Shown in pieces: positions 1 through 8,618 of a stretch of 64,000 bases of DNA. The translations under genes and the position numbers were made by a program. Within the stretch, counting starts at the first letter, position 1. Every line of letters begins with the position of its first letter. Under the pieces are notes generated by a model. The model made no database searches, had not been told where the DNA came from, and worked only from the letters and a program-made list of their open reading frames with translations. Source of the stretch: Candidatus Zixiibacteriota bacterium (GTDB taxonomy: Bacteria > Zixibacteria > MSB-5A5 > GN15 > FEB-12); contig DAOSXA010000002.1 in assembly GCA_035380245.1 (NCBI GenBank), positions 744,001 to 808,000 on the forward strand, given 5' to 3'.

Positions 1-3000
1 TACACGCAATTCATCGACCCAGATATTTCCGGTTGCCCCTCCAACCGTGTCGGCCAAGTTGCGATTAGCGACACCGATAACGAAATACTTGATTTCGCTC
101 AAATTGGGATAACCCAATACGCGATAGTTGCCGCTTTCCCCGTCGATTTCAGTCTCATCATCGGGCAGGTTGCGAATCAACGAGTCCTTCACCGCCGTCA
201 ATTCGTTGAAATCGATATCGATATCGTTGCGGCTGTCCCAGCCGGGGTAAACTGATTTACGGACCTCATAGAAATTGGCCGAATCCTGCCCGATCCGCAT
301 GAACAAACCTACCTGCTGATCTCCGTTGGGATCCGTGATAATACCATCGCCGCCGTGAACGTACATCTCCATGTGGCGGTAACCGGAATAAGTCTCGACC
401 TCCGACAGCACTTTCGTAGCCAGACAGGTATCGAAGAAATTCAGATTCTCAAAATGCAATAAAAGTCCGCGTTGCGCTTCCGTCAGACCGGTGCTGGGAT
501 CCGTGTATGCCTCCACTTCGGGTGGCGGCGTATACGTACCGTCTTCCTCGCTGACCGATGCCACAACGAATCTTGTCTTATCATCATCAGCAAGATCACG
601 ACTGCGATCGTGGACATCGACCGAGTCCGCCCAATTGGACTGAACGAAATACCAGCCGGCGACCTCGATCGTATCCGGAATGAGGCTGTAGGTAGTATCC
701 TCGAACCAGACTCTCACGTGAGTTATATTGGCCCAATTGGGGTCGGTACTGCCGTCGCTGACTTCCTGATCGAGAATGGTCGTGTCGCGAATCGGAATAC
801 GATAAGTCCGCCAGGGATTATCGGCGCCTCCTTTTTCGGAGCCCTCGACAAGGAATTCGGCATCATCGTCCAGATCGATCACGAAGGAGAAATAGGCGTT
901 GGTCCAGTTGAACCCCGAGACCGAGGATAGTTGTTCCTCGTCGGGACGGCCCTGTACTGAGGGATCGTTCATGTTACCTTCGGTACCGTTGATCCATTCG
1001 TAGCGGATCGATTCATCGTCCCAATTGATTAGATTGCACTCATTGCTCGGAAGCGGGCATTTGCCGTCACCCTCGAAATACCAGTTATCACCGTTGGGGT
1101 CGACATTCACCCCCGGGATGTAGTTCGGTTCCTGATAATCGAACAGGGTATCCAGACCGCGGTCTTCCTCCGTTTCCAGAGAGCTGTTCTCCAGCACCAT
1201 ATCCTCGGTGTTCTGGGCGCCGTCGCTGTTGGCGTCTTCAGAGATACGTCCGAAATCGAAATGCAACTTACCGCGTTTCGAACCTCGCATACGGATTTCA
1301 AAAAGCTGCACGCGGTCTTCATCGACGCCGGAGAAACGCCGCATGATACCGCCCCAGCTATGGTATTGACCGGCCAACGTATCGAGCACCAGCGCCGTGG
1401 TGTCCTCGTTGACACTAACCGCAACACTATCGTGTCGAGGTCGGAAGATAAACTTCATGGTACGCAGGGAGCCTTCGCCGCGTCCGATATCGACATCATA
1501 AACATCCTGGGTCAAAACGGCGTCGCGCGGCTGGAACCAAAGCACCTTACCCCGCAGGTAATTGCCGACATCGATATGTTCCGGAGGGGAGGCCAACTGC
1601 CATGAAGTACGGCTGACACCCAGCGACAACTGCTCCAGGGCGGATTCGAAATCATCCACATAAGCCACTCCGTCCACGTTGGGATTCGGGTGTGACTGAG
1701 CGACTTCTCCGGAAATAGTGATACCCGAGGCCTGTTTCGTATTCAATAGCGGCAGGGCATCCACAAAAGAAGTAAGGAAGTTCGGTCTCAATTTAAGCGT
1801 GGCATCGACATCGTATACCAACATTTTTGAGGTCTCTTCACCGACTCGAGGCTTACGCTCCTGAGCCTGGTCGGATTTGTACAAGACCGTGCTGCCGAAA
1901 GACAGGTCCTTGCTCCATTCATATTCAGCTCTGGCTCCAAACAGAGTTTTCTTTTGCAAACTCAGGAACGGCGCATATTCGTAATCGATGCTGATGTCGG
2001 CGTTAGGATCAAGGGCTTCTTCGGATTTAAGGGTCACGCGTCCGAAATTATAATCGATGTCGTAGTCCGTTCCGCGAGTAAGCGTATGACCGTTTACAGT
2101 AATGCGCTCTGATCCATCGATAATGTTCGGCTTATCGAGTGAGATTACACTCGAACGGTCTTTGGAGATAATTCGAATGAAATAGCGGCTGGCCTCTTGT
2201 TGAGAGGTAGTCGAGTAATAGCTGTAAATATCAGGGACTAGCTCATCGAGTTTCTGAGTGACACGTCCAAGGCTGTCGGAAAACGTACGTGTAGAATTAA
2301 AGGGTTCTCGTTCGGGGAAGATGATCAACCCCCACTCCGGACGGAATATCTCCACACGATCGTCAATAACTCCATCCGGGATCTTACCACTCGTCGTATT
2401 GTACTGGTCCAGTCCCAGAATTTCCAGATAACTCTGGGTTTGGTTGCTCTGTTCCTGGTAATCCTTGATACTGGTCGTCTTCTCGGTTCCGGCATTGCCC
2501 TTGTAAATCGTAACCGTGAGACCGTCAATCGAAGCTCCGCGGGTGATATCGTAGCAGTTCCGCCACATCAATTGCCAGGTCTGATTATCGGGATCCTGGT
2601 TGTAGGGACGAATCAATTTAAGGCGATACGGTTCGGCGACAATCGATCCCAGCGTATCGATCGTGCCGTTCACCCGCTTGACGACCATCCAGACACCAAA
2701 CGCTTTATAGGCACGAGTAGTGGTAAAAACCATGTAATGCAATCCCCGCTTGGTATCGTTGAAGAAAGTATAGCGGGTGGGATCAACCTCTTTAACACGG
2801 ATAGAAGTCATCCGTTCTGCCGTAAACTTGGTGGTATCGTTGGGATACACGTACATATCGGCATTGTATGCTTCCAGGTTGTCGTCGTCGGTTTCCTGTT
2901 CGAACACGAATAGATTGGTGACGACATCGGCCGAGTCCAATTCCCCTTCGAGGCCAAGATCAAAAATCCTATCCACCGCGTATTCGTAATCACGGACATC

Positions 3001-3936
3001 GTCCGCCGATTCCTCACCCGTCGGCGAGAATGTGGCCTGGTCGGAAGTACCCTTCTCCTGAGAAGCAATAGCCGTGAGGCTCAGATTGCCGATCTGCGCC
3101 TCGGTCTTGATACCGAAAAGACCGGTAATTCGTGAGGAATAACCGACGAACTGGGTGTTGGGAAGATTCAGGTTGGTGTTACCGGCCTCAATGGTCTTGA
3201 GAATATCGTCCTCGTCTCCCTTGTAACGAATCTGTATTCGATTCTCCAGGGGGATATCGGTCTGGCTGTCCTGAGAAACCTTAACCGATATCTTGGAACC
3301 GATAGTTCCGGTGATATCGAACCGCGATATCTGCTCCATGTTGAGCGAGGGGAACTTGCTCTGGCTGTAAGTATCGCTCTCGGAAGCATCCGTCCATTGC
3401 GAACGGCCGGAGAAGGTGATGCGTCGATAGCCGGAAACCGTCAGGCCGGCGCCGCCCTCTCCGAAGATAGCGTCCAGGCGCTTCGGCAGTGCGACCTTGA
3501 TTCCCAGTCCGCGATCTTCTTTGCGGCGGCCTGAGTCGGTCATCGCCCTTTTGGAAACGCTTCTTCTGCTGTCACTAAGACTCTTATCGAGACGATAGTG
3601 CATGTATTCATCGGCATCAACCGAGACTGGGATGAGATCCTTGGAGTCTCTCCCTATCCGGGCATACTGCTGCACGAATGTCAAACTATGATCGGCGAAA
3701 CTGGCTCGGTTCAGCTTCGGCTCATAAGGGCGTTCCCCGATCACCTCGGGATTAGGTTTAGCTCCGAGAGCAATCGAGAAATCTTCATTACTGGACTGAT
3801 AAGGAGTAATGTAAGAAGGCGGCCAGTCAAGGGTAGCCTCAAAACGACCAAAACCGTGGGCCGGGCATACTAAAAGGACCAGTGCACCCGTCACGGCAAC
3901 GGCAAAAGCAGCAAGATGTTGGAGCGTACTTCTCAA
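1..3936 (-). CDS. sprA: SprA, type IX secretion outer-membrane translocon (N-terminal part, runs off left edge)
   Basis: SprA (Sov) is the very large outer-membrane beta-barrel through which type IX secretion substrates pass. The minus strand is open from 3936 to base 1, 1312 codons, and the gene continues off the window; family members are usually well over 2000 residues. Reading from the TTG at 3936 gives a signal peptide (basic start, then AVAVTGALVLLVCPAHG). Family-typical segments follow, including KGDEDDILKTIEAGN, QASGITISGEVAQSHPNP, VDGVAYVDDFE, NTEDMVLE and GNIWVDELRV at the window edge. No internal stop was seen in the parts I translated. An in-frame TTG at 3960 is an alternative start, with a stop just upstream. 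A strong Shine-Dalgarno (AAGGAGG, 3991-3997) overlaps the murB stop but is too far from either TTG, so the start is uncertain. The gene follows murB by about 60 bp and probably shares its operon. Confidence 0.93.
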   Translation of the reverse strand, partial: MRSTLQHLAAFAVAVTGALVLLVCPAHGFGRFEATLDWPPSYITPYQSSNEDFSIALGAKPNPEVIGERPYEPKLNRASFADHSLTFVQQYARIGRDSKDLIPVSVDADEYMHYRLDKSLSDSRRSVSKRAMTDSGRRKEDRGLGIKVALPKRLDAIFGEGGAGLTVSGYRRITFSGRSQWTDASESDTYSQSKFPSLNMEQISRFDITGTIGSKISVKVSQDSQTDIPLENRIQIRYKGDEDDILKTIEAGNTNLNLPNTQFVGYSSRITGLFGIKTEAQIGNLSLTAIASQEKGTSDQATFSPTGEESADDVRDYEYAVDRIFDLGLEGELDSADVVTNLFVFEQETDDDNLEAYNADMYVYPNDTTKFTAERMTSIRVKEVDPTRYTFFNDTKRGLHYMVFTTTRAYKAFGVWMVVKRVNGTIDTLGSIVAEPYRLKLIRPYNQDPDNQTWQLMWRNCYDITRGASIDGLTVTIYKGNAGTEKTTSIKDYQEQSNQTQSYLEILGLDQYNTTSGKIPDGVIDDRVEIFRPEWGLIIFPEREPFNSTRTFSDSLGRVTQKLDELVPDIYSYYSTTSQQEASRYFIRIISKDRSSVISLDKPNIIDGSERITVNGHTLTRGTDYDIDYNFGRVTLKSEEALDPNADISIDYEYAPFLSLQKKTLFGARAEYEWSKDLSFGSTVLYKSDQAQERKPRVGEETSKMLVYDVDATLKLRPNFLTSFVDALPLLNTKQASGITISGEVAQSHPNPNVDGVAYVDDFESALEQLSLGVSRTSWQLASPPEHIDVGNYLRGKVLWFQPRDAVLTQDVYDVDIGRGEGSLRTMKFIFRPRHDSVAVSVNEDTTALVLDTLAGQYHSWGGIMRRFSGVDEDRVQLFEIRMRGSKRGKLHFDFGRISEDANSDGAQNTEDMVLENSSLETEEDRGLDTLFDYQEPNYIPGVNVDPNGDNWYFEGDGKCPLPSNECNLINWDDESIRYEWINGTEGNMNDPSVQGRPDEEQLSSVSGFNWTNAYFSFVIDLDDDAEFLVEGSEKGGADNPWRTYRIPIRDTTILDQEVSDGSTDPNWANITHVRVWFEDTTYSLIPDTIEVAGWYFVQSNWADSVDVHDRSRDLADDDKTRFVVASVSEEDGTYTPPPEVEAYTDPSTGLTEAQRGLLLHFENLNFFDTCLATKVLSEVETYSGYRHMEMYVHGGDGIITDPNGDQQVGLFMRIGQDSANFYEVRKSVYPGWDSRNDIDIDFNELTAVKDSLIRNLPDDETEIDGESGNYRVLGYPNLSEIKYFVIGVANRNLADTVGGATGNIWVDELRV

Positions 3937-3995
3937 CGTCGGTAAAACACCGCAATTCAACTCAGTTTTTTATCAACAGTCGATAGAAGTCCTCC

Positions 3996-4952
3996 TTAAG
4001 GTTGGAATGATCCTAGACGTATTATTTCTTCCTCTAAGGTTATACCAAACTTATCGAGAACTTTCTTCCTTAAAATATCGGCTAAATCGGAGATATCCTT
4101 CGAGGAAGCGTTCCCGGTATTCAGAATAACATTAGCATGTTTTTCGTATACAATTGCGCCGCCGACCTTGAGGCCCTTGGCGCCCACTTCTTCCAACAGC
4201 TTTCCGGCCGGAAGTTTACCGTAAGGCTGGCTTTCGTCCGGTATATTTTTGAAGAAACAGCCGGCGCAAAGCCCATCGGGTGGAAACTTAACTTCTCGGA
4301 TTTTCCAAATCCGGTCGACTTCCGCCTGAATCACTTCACGCTTGCCCGGTTTCAGCTTAAACCGAGCAACGACAACTATTTCCCCCGTCTTCTTAAGATA
4401 CGAATCTCGATAACCAAAGCGACAATATTCTGCATCTACCCGGTGGTTTTTTCCTTTACGGTCAACCAAATCGAGATCCTGCAACAACGATCCTATCTGT
4501 CCCCCGTATGCACCGGCGTTGCCGTAAATAGCTCCGCCAACAGTCCCCCATATACCTGAGGCAAATTCCAGGCCGGTCAATGAATGATCCGCGGCGAATT
4601 GCACCAGCGACATCAAGTCCTCTCCCGACCCAACCTCTATGACATTACCCGGCAACACCTTAATACCACGAATTGCCACTTTGATAACCAGTCCCGGATA
4701 TCCCTCATCGGAAATCAACAGGTTCGATCCACCCCCGAGAAGGAAACTGTCAATACCAACTTCCGCAGCCGTAGTCACAGCCCGGGATAGTTCTTCGGGA
4801 GATGTGCAGGAGATAAAAAAACGAGCCTTGCCGCCGGTCTTAAAACTGGTCAAGGGAGCCAGCGGTTTGTTCAACTCGAAGCGGTCGCCAAGACATTCCC
4901 GAAGCCGTTCAGCAACAGCGTCGAGAGCGGCATTGTTGGGAGAATTCGCCAT
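3996..4952 (-). CDS. murB: UDP-N-acetylenolpyruvoylglucosamine reductase MurB
   Basis: This flavoenzyme reduces UDP-GlcNAc-enolpyruvate to UDP-MurNAc with NADPH, the second committed step of peptidoglycan precursor synthesis in the cytoplasm. Visible motifs are TSFKTGGKARFF, LGGGSNLLISDEGYPG (FAD site), GIWGTVGGAIYGNAGAYGG, CRFGYRDSYLKK and the C-terminal AGCFFKNIPD...PAGKLLEE...HANVILN. The active-site position usually drawn as serine (GSFFKN) is cysteine here, which I believe occurs in other MurB proteins. I chose the ATG at 4952 (318 residues, MANSPNNAAL...). Reading from 5018 instead adds a hydrophobic 22-residue stretch unexpected for a cytoplasmic enzyme. Neither start has a Shine-Dalgarno. 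The gene lies between DUF1844 and sprA in a leftward cluster. Confidence 0.95.
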   Translation of the reverse strand: MANSPNNAALDAVAERLRECLGDRFELNKPLAPLTSFKTGGKARFFISCTSPEELSRAVTTAAEVGIDSFLLGGGSNLLISDEGYPGLVIKVAIRGIKVLPGNVIEVGSGEDLMSLVQFAADHSLTGLEFASGIWGTVGGAIYGNAGAYGGQIGSLLQDLDLVDRKGKNHRVDAEYCRFGYRDSYLKKTGEIVVVARFKLKPGKREVIQAEVDRIWKIREVKFPPDGLCAGCFFKNIPDESQPYGKLPAGKLLEEVGAKGLKVGGAIVYEKHANVILNTGNASSKDISDLADILRKKVLDKFGITLEEEIIRLGSFQP

Positions 4953-4962
4953 ATACAGCAAT

Positions 4963-4990
4963 AATATACGCAGAGATCCGGCAAAAACAA
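4963..4990 (-). promoter_or_regulatory. Possible promoter directly before murB
   Basis: On the minus strand TTGTTT (4985-4990) is followed after 16 bp by TATATT (4963-4968). The last base of the -10 box is only 10 nt before the preferred murB ATG, so a transcript from it would be leaderless or nearly so. That would fit the missing Shine-Dalgarno. The -35 box is weak. Confidence 0.3.
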
Positions 4991-5075
4991 GGCAATACCT
5001 GCCGGATATTTGTAGCATTCGGAATCAACTTCGAGAACAGGCCAAAAATCAGGATTTGTCATCCTTTGAGTCTGA

Positions 5076-5429
5076 TTAATCTGAAGTAGTCTGCCCCGCT
5101 TGAGATTCTTCCTCCGGGGAGGCTTCGGCTTTGTTTTCTTCGGATTCAGACTCATCCGTATCCGACTTTTTGCTTTCATCGACGAAGTTCATCCGCAGTT
5201 CGTAGAGAGCATGTTGGAGCAGTTTATTTTCAGTGTCGGTGAGGTTACCTGAGGTTTTCTTTTCAAGCATACCCAGGAGGTCAATAGTCGCCTGGGCCAT
5301 CGGCAAGTTACGTTCCACCTTACCGGTAAACGGATTGGCGACCTTCCCCAATTGCTGCATCGCTCCCGCCTGGAGCGAGATAACCATTTGCATAAAATGC
5401 GGGTCCATTTCAGGGACATCGGCGCTCAT
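5076..5429 (-). CDS. DUF1844 family protein
   Basis: This is a small 117-residue cytoplasmic protein of the DUF1844 family, of unknown function. The N-terminal part (DPHFMQMVISLQAGAMQQLGK) and the middle (NLPMAQATIDLLGMLEKKTSGNLTDTENKLLQHALYELRMNFV) match the conserved helical core of that family as I remember it. The last 25 residues are acidic and Ser/Glu-rich and look disordered. The ATG at 5429 has a good Shine-Dalgarno (CAGGAG, about 7 nt spacing). The gene sits 42 bp after recG and about 120 bp before murB, so it probably belongs to one leftward unit with recG, murB and sprA. No function can be given. Confidence 0.85.
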   Translation of the reverse strand: MSADVPEMDPHFMQMVISLQAGAMQQLGKVANPFTGKVERNLPMAQATIDLLGMLEKKTSGNLTDTENKLLQHALYELRMNFVDESKKSDTDESESEENKAEASPEEESQAGQTTSD

Positions 5430-5471
5430 GTATAGCTCCTGTCAGAATGATCTTTAAAAGTTATGTAATCA

Positions 5472-7586
5472 TCAGCCGCCGCCGAGATCACGGCGATGCG
5501 GCCGGGTGCTGATCTTGAGATAGTTATACAAACGACGGCCCTCGCTGTCAAGGTTGCCCATCGACTCGAACAGCCGTGCCAGCACCTTTCGTGAGGCTTC
5601 GATCAAATCGCGGTCGGCGGACAAACGGGCGATCTGCAACTCGGGCAACCCGGACTGTCGTACGCCGAACATCTCCCCCGGTCCGCGCAGTTCCAGGTCG
5701 GCCTCTGAAATTTCAAAGCCGTCCACGGTCGAAGCGAACCTGGTCAGACGCTGACGGGCGACGTCCGATAGACGGCCGTGCGCCAGCGCTACCAGCGTCG
5801 CCTGTTTTTGGCCGCGACCGATGCGACCGCGCAATTGATGCAACTGCGCCAGGCCGAATCGTTCGGCGTGCTCGATCACCATCAGGGTGGCGTTGGGATT
5901 GTCAATACCGACCTCGATCACCGTCGTAGCCAGCAAGACATCAATCTCCCCCGCCTTGAACGCCGCCAGGGTACGATCTCGCTCGGTCGGTTTCACGCGA
6001 CCGTGAACGATGCCGAGCTTCACCTCTTTCAGAGCGCCCTCGGCGAGCGCCGCCGCGGATTCTTCAAGCGACTCGAGATCGCTGTTCTCGGATTTCTCGA
6101 TCGTAGGATAGATGATATAAGCCTGCCCGCCTTTTTTTACGTCGTCGACCACAAACTGCATCACCTTGTCGCGAACATCGGCCGGTCGCCAGACGGTACG
6201 GACCGGTTTACGACCCGGCGGCAGAGTGTCGATGGTTGAGATATCGAGATCACCGTAAAGAGTCAGCGACAGGGTGCGCGGGATCGGCGTAGCGGTCATG
6301 ACGAGCAGATCGGGATGGTCTCCCTTGGCATGGAGGCGGGCGCGTTGTTCCACCCCGAAACGGTGTTGTTCATCGATGATCACCAGCCCGAGTTTGGCGA
6401 ATTGAACGCTGTCGTAAATAAGGGCGTGGGTGCCGAACAGGATTTTGGTTTCGCCCGAGAGACAGGCCTCGACCACGGCTTTCTTCTCAGCCGCTTTCAG
6501 CGAGGAAGTAATCAAACCACATGGCACGCCGAGCTTATCGAGCGGCTCACTCCAGTTAGCAAAGTGTTGTTCGGCGAGAATTTCAGTCGGCGCCATGAAA
6601 GCGGTCTGGAGACCGTTCTCAACGGCGTACAGGGCGGCGATAATCGCCACAACGGTTTTACCGCAGCCGACATCTCCCTGGAGCAATCGCGACATGGGCC
6701 GGTCGACTTGAAGATCGGCGACTACTTCGTTGACCACCTTCTTCTGACCGGTCGTGAGTTGAAACGGCAGGGCATCCTTGAACTGCCGCAGCAGGTTGCC
6801 GGGAGGTGCATATTGATTTGTCCGTGAGACGGTCGTTCGGCGGCTGCGATTGCCGAACACGAGGAACTGGAATTGCAGCAGTTCATCGAACGCGAGCCGT
6901 CGACGACAACGCTCAATCTGGTCGCGGTCGTCGGGGAAATGAATTTGCCTGATCGCCTCGTGCAGCGGCGGCAACCGGAACTCGGCGAGCGTGGCGGGAG
7001 GTAAAGGGTCGGCAATCTTCTCGACCAGGTTCTCGAACACGAATGCGGTCGTCCGCCGCATCCCCTTGCTCCCCATGCCGACTTTTTTAAGCTCGGCCGT
7101 CTGGGGATAAACCGGAATGATACGTCCGGCGTGGATCATCTGGTCAGTGTCGTCGTCAAGGCGTTCGAGGTCGGGGTGAAGCATCTGATAACCCATGAAG
7201 TAGCCAACCGTACCGGTGGCGGCATATACCTGGCCCTTCTGGAACGTCTTCTCCCAATACCTGATACCGGCGAACCAGAGGAGCGAAATCGCGCCGGTTT
7301 TGTCCTGGAGGATGACCTCGTAACGTTTGCGTTTGCCGTAGAGAATGCCGTGCGCCTTGACCGTGCCGATGATGGTTACCTGATCGTCGACCTTGAGTTG
7401 ACCAATGGGGGCAACATTGGTGCGGTCGAGATAATGGCGGGGAAGGAACATGAGCAGGTCGTGCACGCAATGCAGGCCGTGCTTCGCCAGCACGTCGGCC
7501 TTGCGCGGGCCGACGCCCTTCACGTATTGCAAAGAAGAGTCGAGTTGCAGACTAGCCACGCCTAATGGTGGTCGCTCGGGGGACAA
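5472..7586 (-). CDS. recG: ATP-dependent DNA helicase RecG
   Basis: RecG is a superfamily 2 translocase that reverses stalled replication forks and branch-migrates Holliday junctions. The wedge domain begins with a helix-hairpin-helix-like segment (YVKGVGPRKADVLAKHG, residues 21-37), followed by an OB-type domain. The motor has Walker A GDVGCGKT (304-311), the RecG-type DEQH box (405-408), TATPIPRTL and the C-terminal LRGRIGRG arginine motif. At 704 residues it is full length. The start shown is a TTG; a GTG ten codons in (7559) is an alternative, and neither has an obvious Shine-Dalgarno. It is the first gene of the recG-DUF1844-murB-sprA cluster and lies 81 bp downstream of the selenocysteine tRNA on the same strand. 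Confidence 0.96.
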   Translation of the reverse strand: MSPERPPLGVASLQLDSSLQYVKGVGPRKADVLAKHGLHCVHDLLMFLPRHYLDRTNVAPIGQLKVDDQVTIIGTVKAHGILYGKRKRYEVILQDKTGAISLLWFAGIRYWEKTFQKGQVYAATGTVGYFMGYQMLHPDLERLDDDTDQMIHAGRIIPVYPQTAELKKVGMGSKGMRRTTAFVFENLVEKIADPLPPATLAEFRLPPLHEAIRQIHFPDDRDQIERCRRRLAFDELLQFQFLVFGNRSRRTTVSRTNQYAPPGNLLRQFKDALPFQLTTGQKKVVNEVVADLQVDRPMSRLLQGDVGCGKTVVAIIAALYAVENGLQTAFMAPTEILAEQHFANWSEPLDKLGVPCGLITSSLKAAEKKAVVEACLSGETKILFGTHALIYDSVQFAKLGLVIIDEQHRFGVEQRARLHAKGDHPDLLVMTATPIPRTLSLTLYGDLDISTIDTLPPGRKPVRTVWRPADVRDKVMQFVVDDVKKGGQAYIIYPTIEKSENSDLESLEESAAALAEGALKEVKLGIVHGRVKPTERDRTLAAFKAGEIDVLLATTVIEVGIDNPNATLMVIEHAERFGLAQLHQLRGRIGRGQKQATLVALAHGRLSDVARQRLTRFASTVDGFEISEADLELRGPGEMFGVRQSGLPELQIARLSADRDLIEASRKVLARLFESMGNLDSEGRRLYNYLKISTRPHRRDLGGG

Positions 7587-7667
7587 TAGTCAATGACAAA
7601 GTTGCTTGAGGATAGCTACATCATCACGAGGAGTTTTGCTATGTAGGGGGATTTCCAATAAAAAAAG

Positions 7668-7761
7668 CGGAAGGGGTGGGAATCGAACCCACCGGGGACA
7701 ATGCGATTGCCCCCCTCACGGCTTTGAAGGCCGGGACCGCCACCAGACAGCATCCGCTTCC
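7668..7761 (-). tRNA. selC: tRNA-Sec (anticodon UCA)
   Basis: The minus strand folds as a selenocysteine tRNA of 94 nt without an encoded CCA. The anticodon loop is CTTCAAA (UCA) on a CGGC/GCCG stem. The D arm can form a long stem (CTGTC/GGCGG) with a TGGT loop. The long variable arm pairs GGGG with CCCC and GCAAT with ATTGT. The T arm is GTGGG-TTCGATT-CCCAC and the discriminator base is G. The acceptor begins GGAAG, pairing with CTTCC, but position 6 is a C facing C or bulged, and only 12 nt rather than 13 separate the T loop from the discriminator. This suggests a 7/5 rather than 8/5 acceptor/T arrangement. A T run follows the 3' end. The gene implies a selenoprotein machinery elsewhere; no selA, selB, selD or selenoprotein gene was recognised in this window. 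Confidence 0.88.
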
Positions 7762-7767
7762 GGCGCC

Positions 7768-7796
7768 AATATAAGCATACGTATCCTCGTATGCAA
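7768..7796 (-). promoter_or_regulatory. Promoter of tRNA-Sec with an embedded inverted repeat
   Basis: On the minus strand TTGCAT (7791-7796) and TATATT (7768-7773) are separated by exactly 17 bp. The -10 box lies 6 nt from the first tRNA base, so transcription would start at or next to the mature 5' end. The spacer contains a perfect inverted repeat with 7-bp arms, GCATACG and CGTATGC (7775-7781 and 7788-7794), separated by 6 bp. This could be an operator; that is an inference. Confidence 0.6.
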
Positions 7797-7953
7797 TACC
7801 GTCTGTTTGCCAGGGTAGCGATCCCGGCGGAGATGGTGGTTTTTTGCGCGGGGCTCAGGTTTTTCCGGTCGTCCTCGTAGTGCAGGTCTCTCCGAGACCT
7901 GCCATGTCGTCGTTATAATCGCTACGAAGACCACTCACGCGAGCAATCGATTG

Positions 7954-8280
7954 TTAACTGATTCCTTCCATGACCTCCCTGGCCAGACGTTCCAGGTTTT
8001 TCTCCGGGATGGCGGTCCAGGATTCCACCATGTAATCACAGCTCGCGGAGCAGATCATCGAGACCTTGGCGGCGGTCTCCTCGTCGGGCGCCTCGTAGAT
8101 GTCCATGAAATCCCAGCCACCGAGTAGTGCATAACTGGCCAGGAATTTGACTTTCGGACAGGTCTCCCTGACCTTCTTCATCCACACCCGACGGCTACGC
8201 CCGGTTTTCGCGCCGGACATCATTTCAGCCAGCCTTGGCGATTGGGGGCATAGTTTTGACATGAGTACAAAGGTTCTCAT
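7954..8280 (-). CDS. GYD domain-like small protein
   Basis: This is a 108-residue protein beginning MRTFVLMSKLCPQ, with a middle segment (VKFLASYALLGGWDFMDIYEAPDEETAAKVS) typical of the GYD/ferredoxin-like dimeric alpha-beta fold. Here the GYD-type motif reads GGWDFMD. The ATG at 8280 was chosen because AAGGAGG lies about 6 nt upstream; reading further upstream adds 14 residues without support. Several cysteines (positions 11, 40, 75 and 79) are unusual for such a small protein. The family has no firmly assigned function. The gene stands alone between the tRNA-Sec promoter region and a repeat-bearing spacer. Confidence 0.75.
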   Translation of the reverse strand: MRTFVLMSKLCPQSPRLAEMMSGAKTGRSRRVWMKKVRETCPKVKFLASYALLGGWDFMDIYEAPDEETAAKVSMICSASCDYMVESWTAIPEKNLERLAREVMEGIS

Positions 8281-8519
8281 AACCGGCCTCCTTACTTCGA
8301 CCGGGTAGCCGTGCGCACCCATGATAAAACGAGATTACCCGGGTCCGTCGGTTCACCCGGTTGCGATTTTGAATGACATTCCCTGACTTGCCTGATCCTA
8401 TAATCAATATAGCGATTGATACAATTTATGCAGCTGTTTTCTTGTGAAGGATGTTTTAGAAATGCGACTGCCGGTGATTAAAGAGGATATATCTTGGCGG
8501 GACCGGCCAAAGAATCGTG

Positions 8520-8602
8520 ATATGGAGCAAACGAGGACATCTGCCGCCCACGAAATAAAACAACCATGTCAGGTTGCAAGCATGTAACCTGACCTACTAT
8601 CT
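8520..8602. repeat. Degenerate copy of dispersed palindromic spacer repeat, in the 8281-8618 spacer
   Basis: The 338-bp spacer between the GYD gene and the ATPase gene holds a worn version of the motif found at 10032 and 11225. It reads GAGCAAACGAGGACATCTGC followed by CGCCCACGA, then a phrase ending in CTGACCTAC. A similar phrase, ACCATGTCAGGTT, recurs near 9978. No gene was seen in the spacer. Confidence 0.55.
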
Positions 8603-8618
8603 CACACTGGCATCAGTG

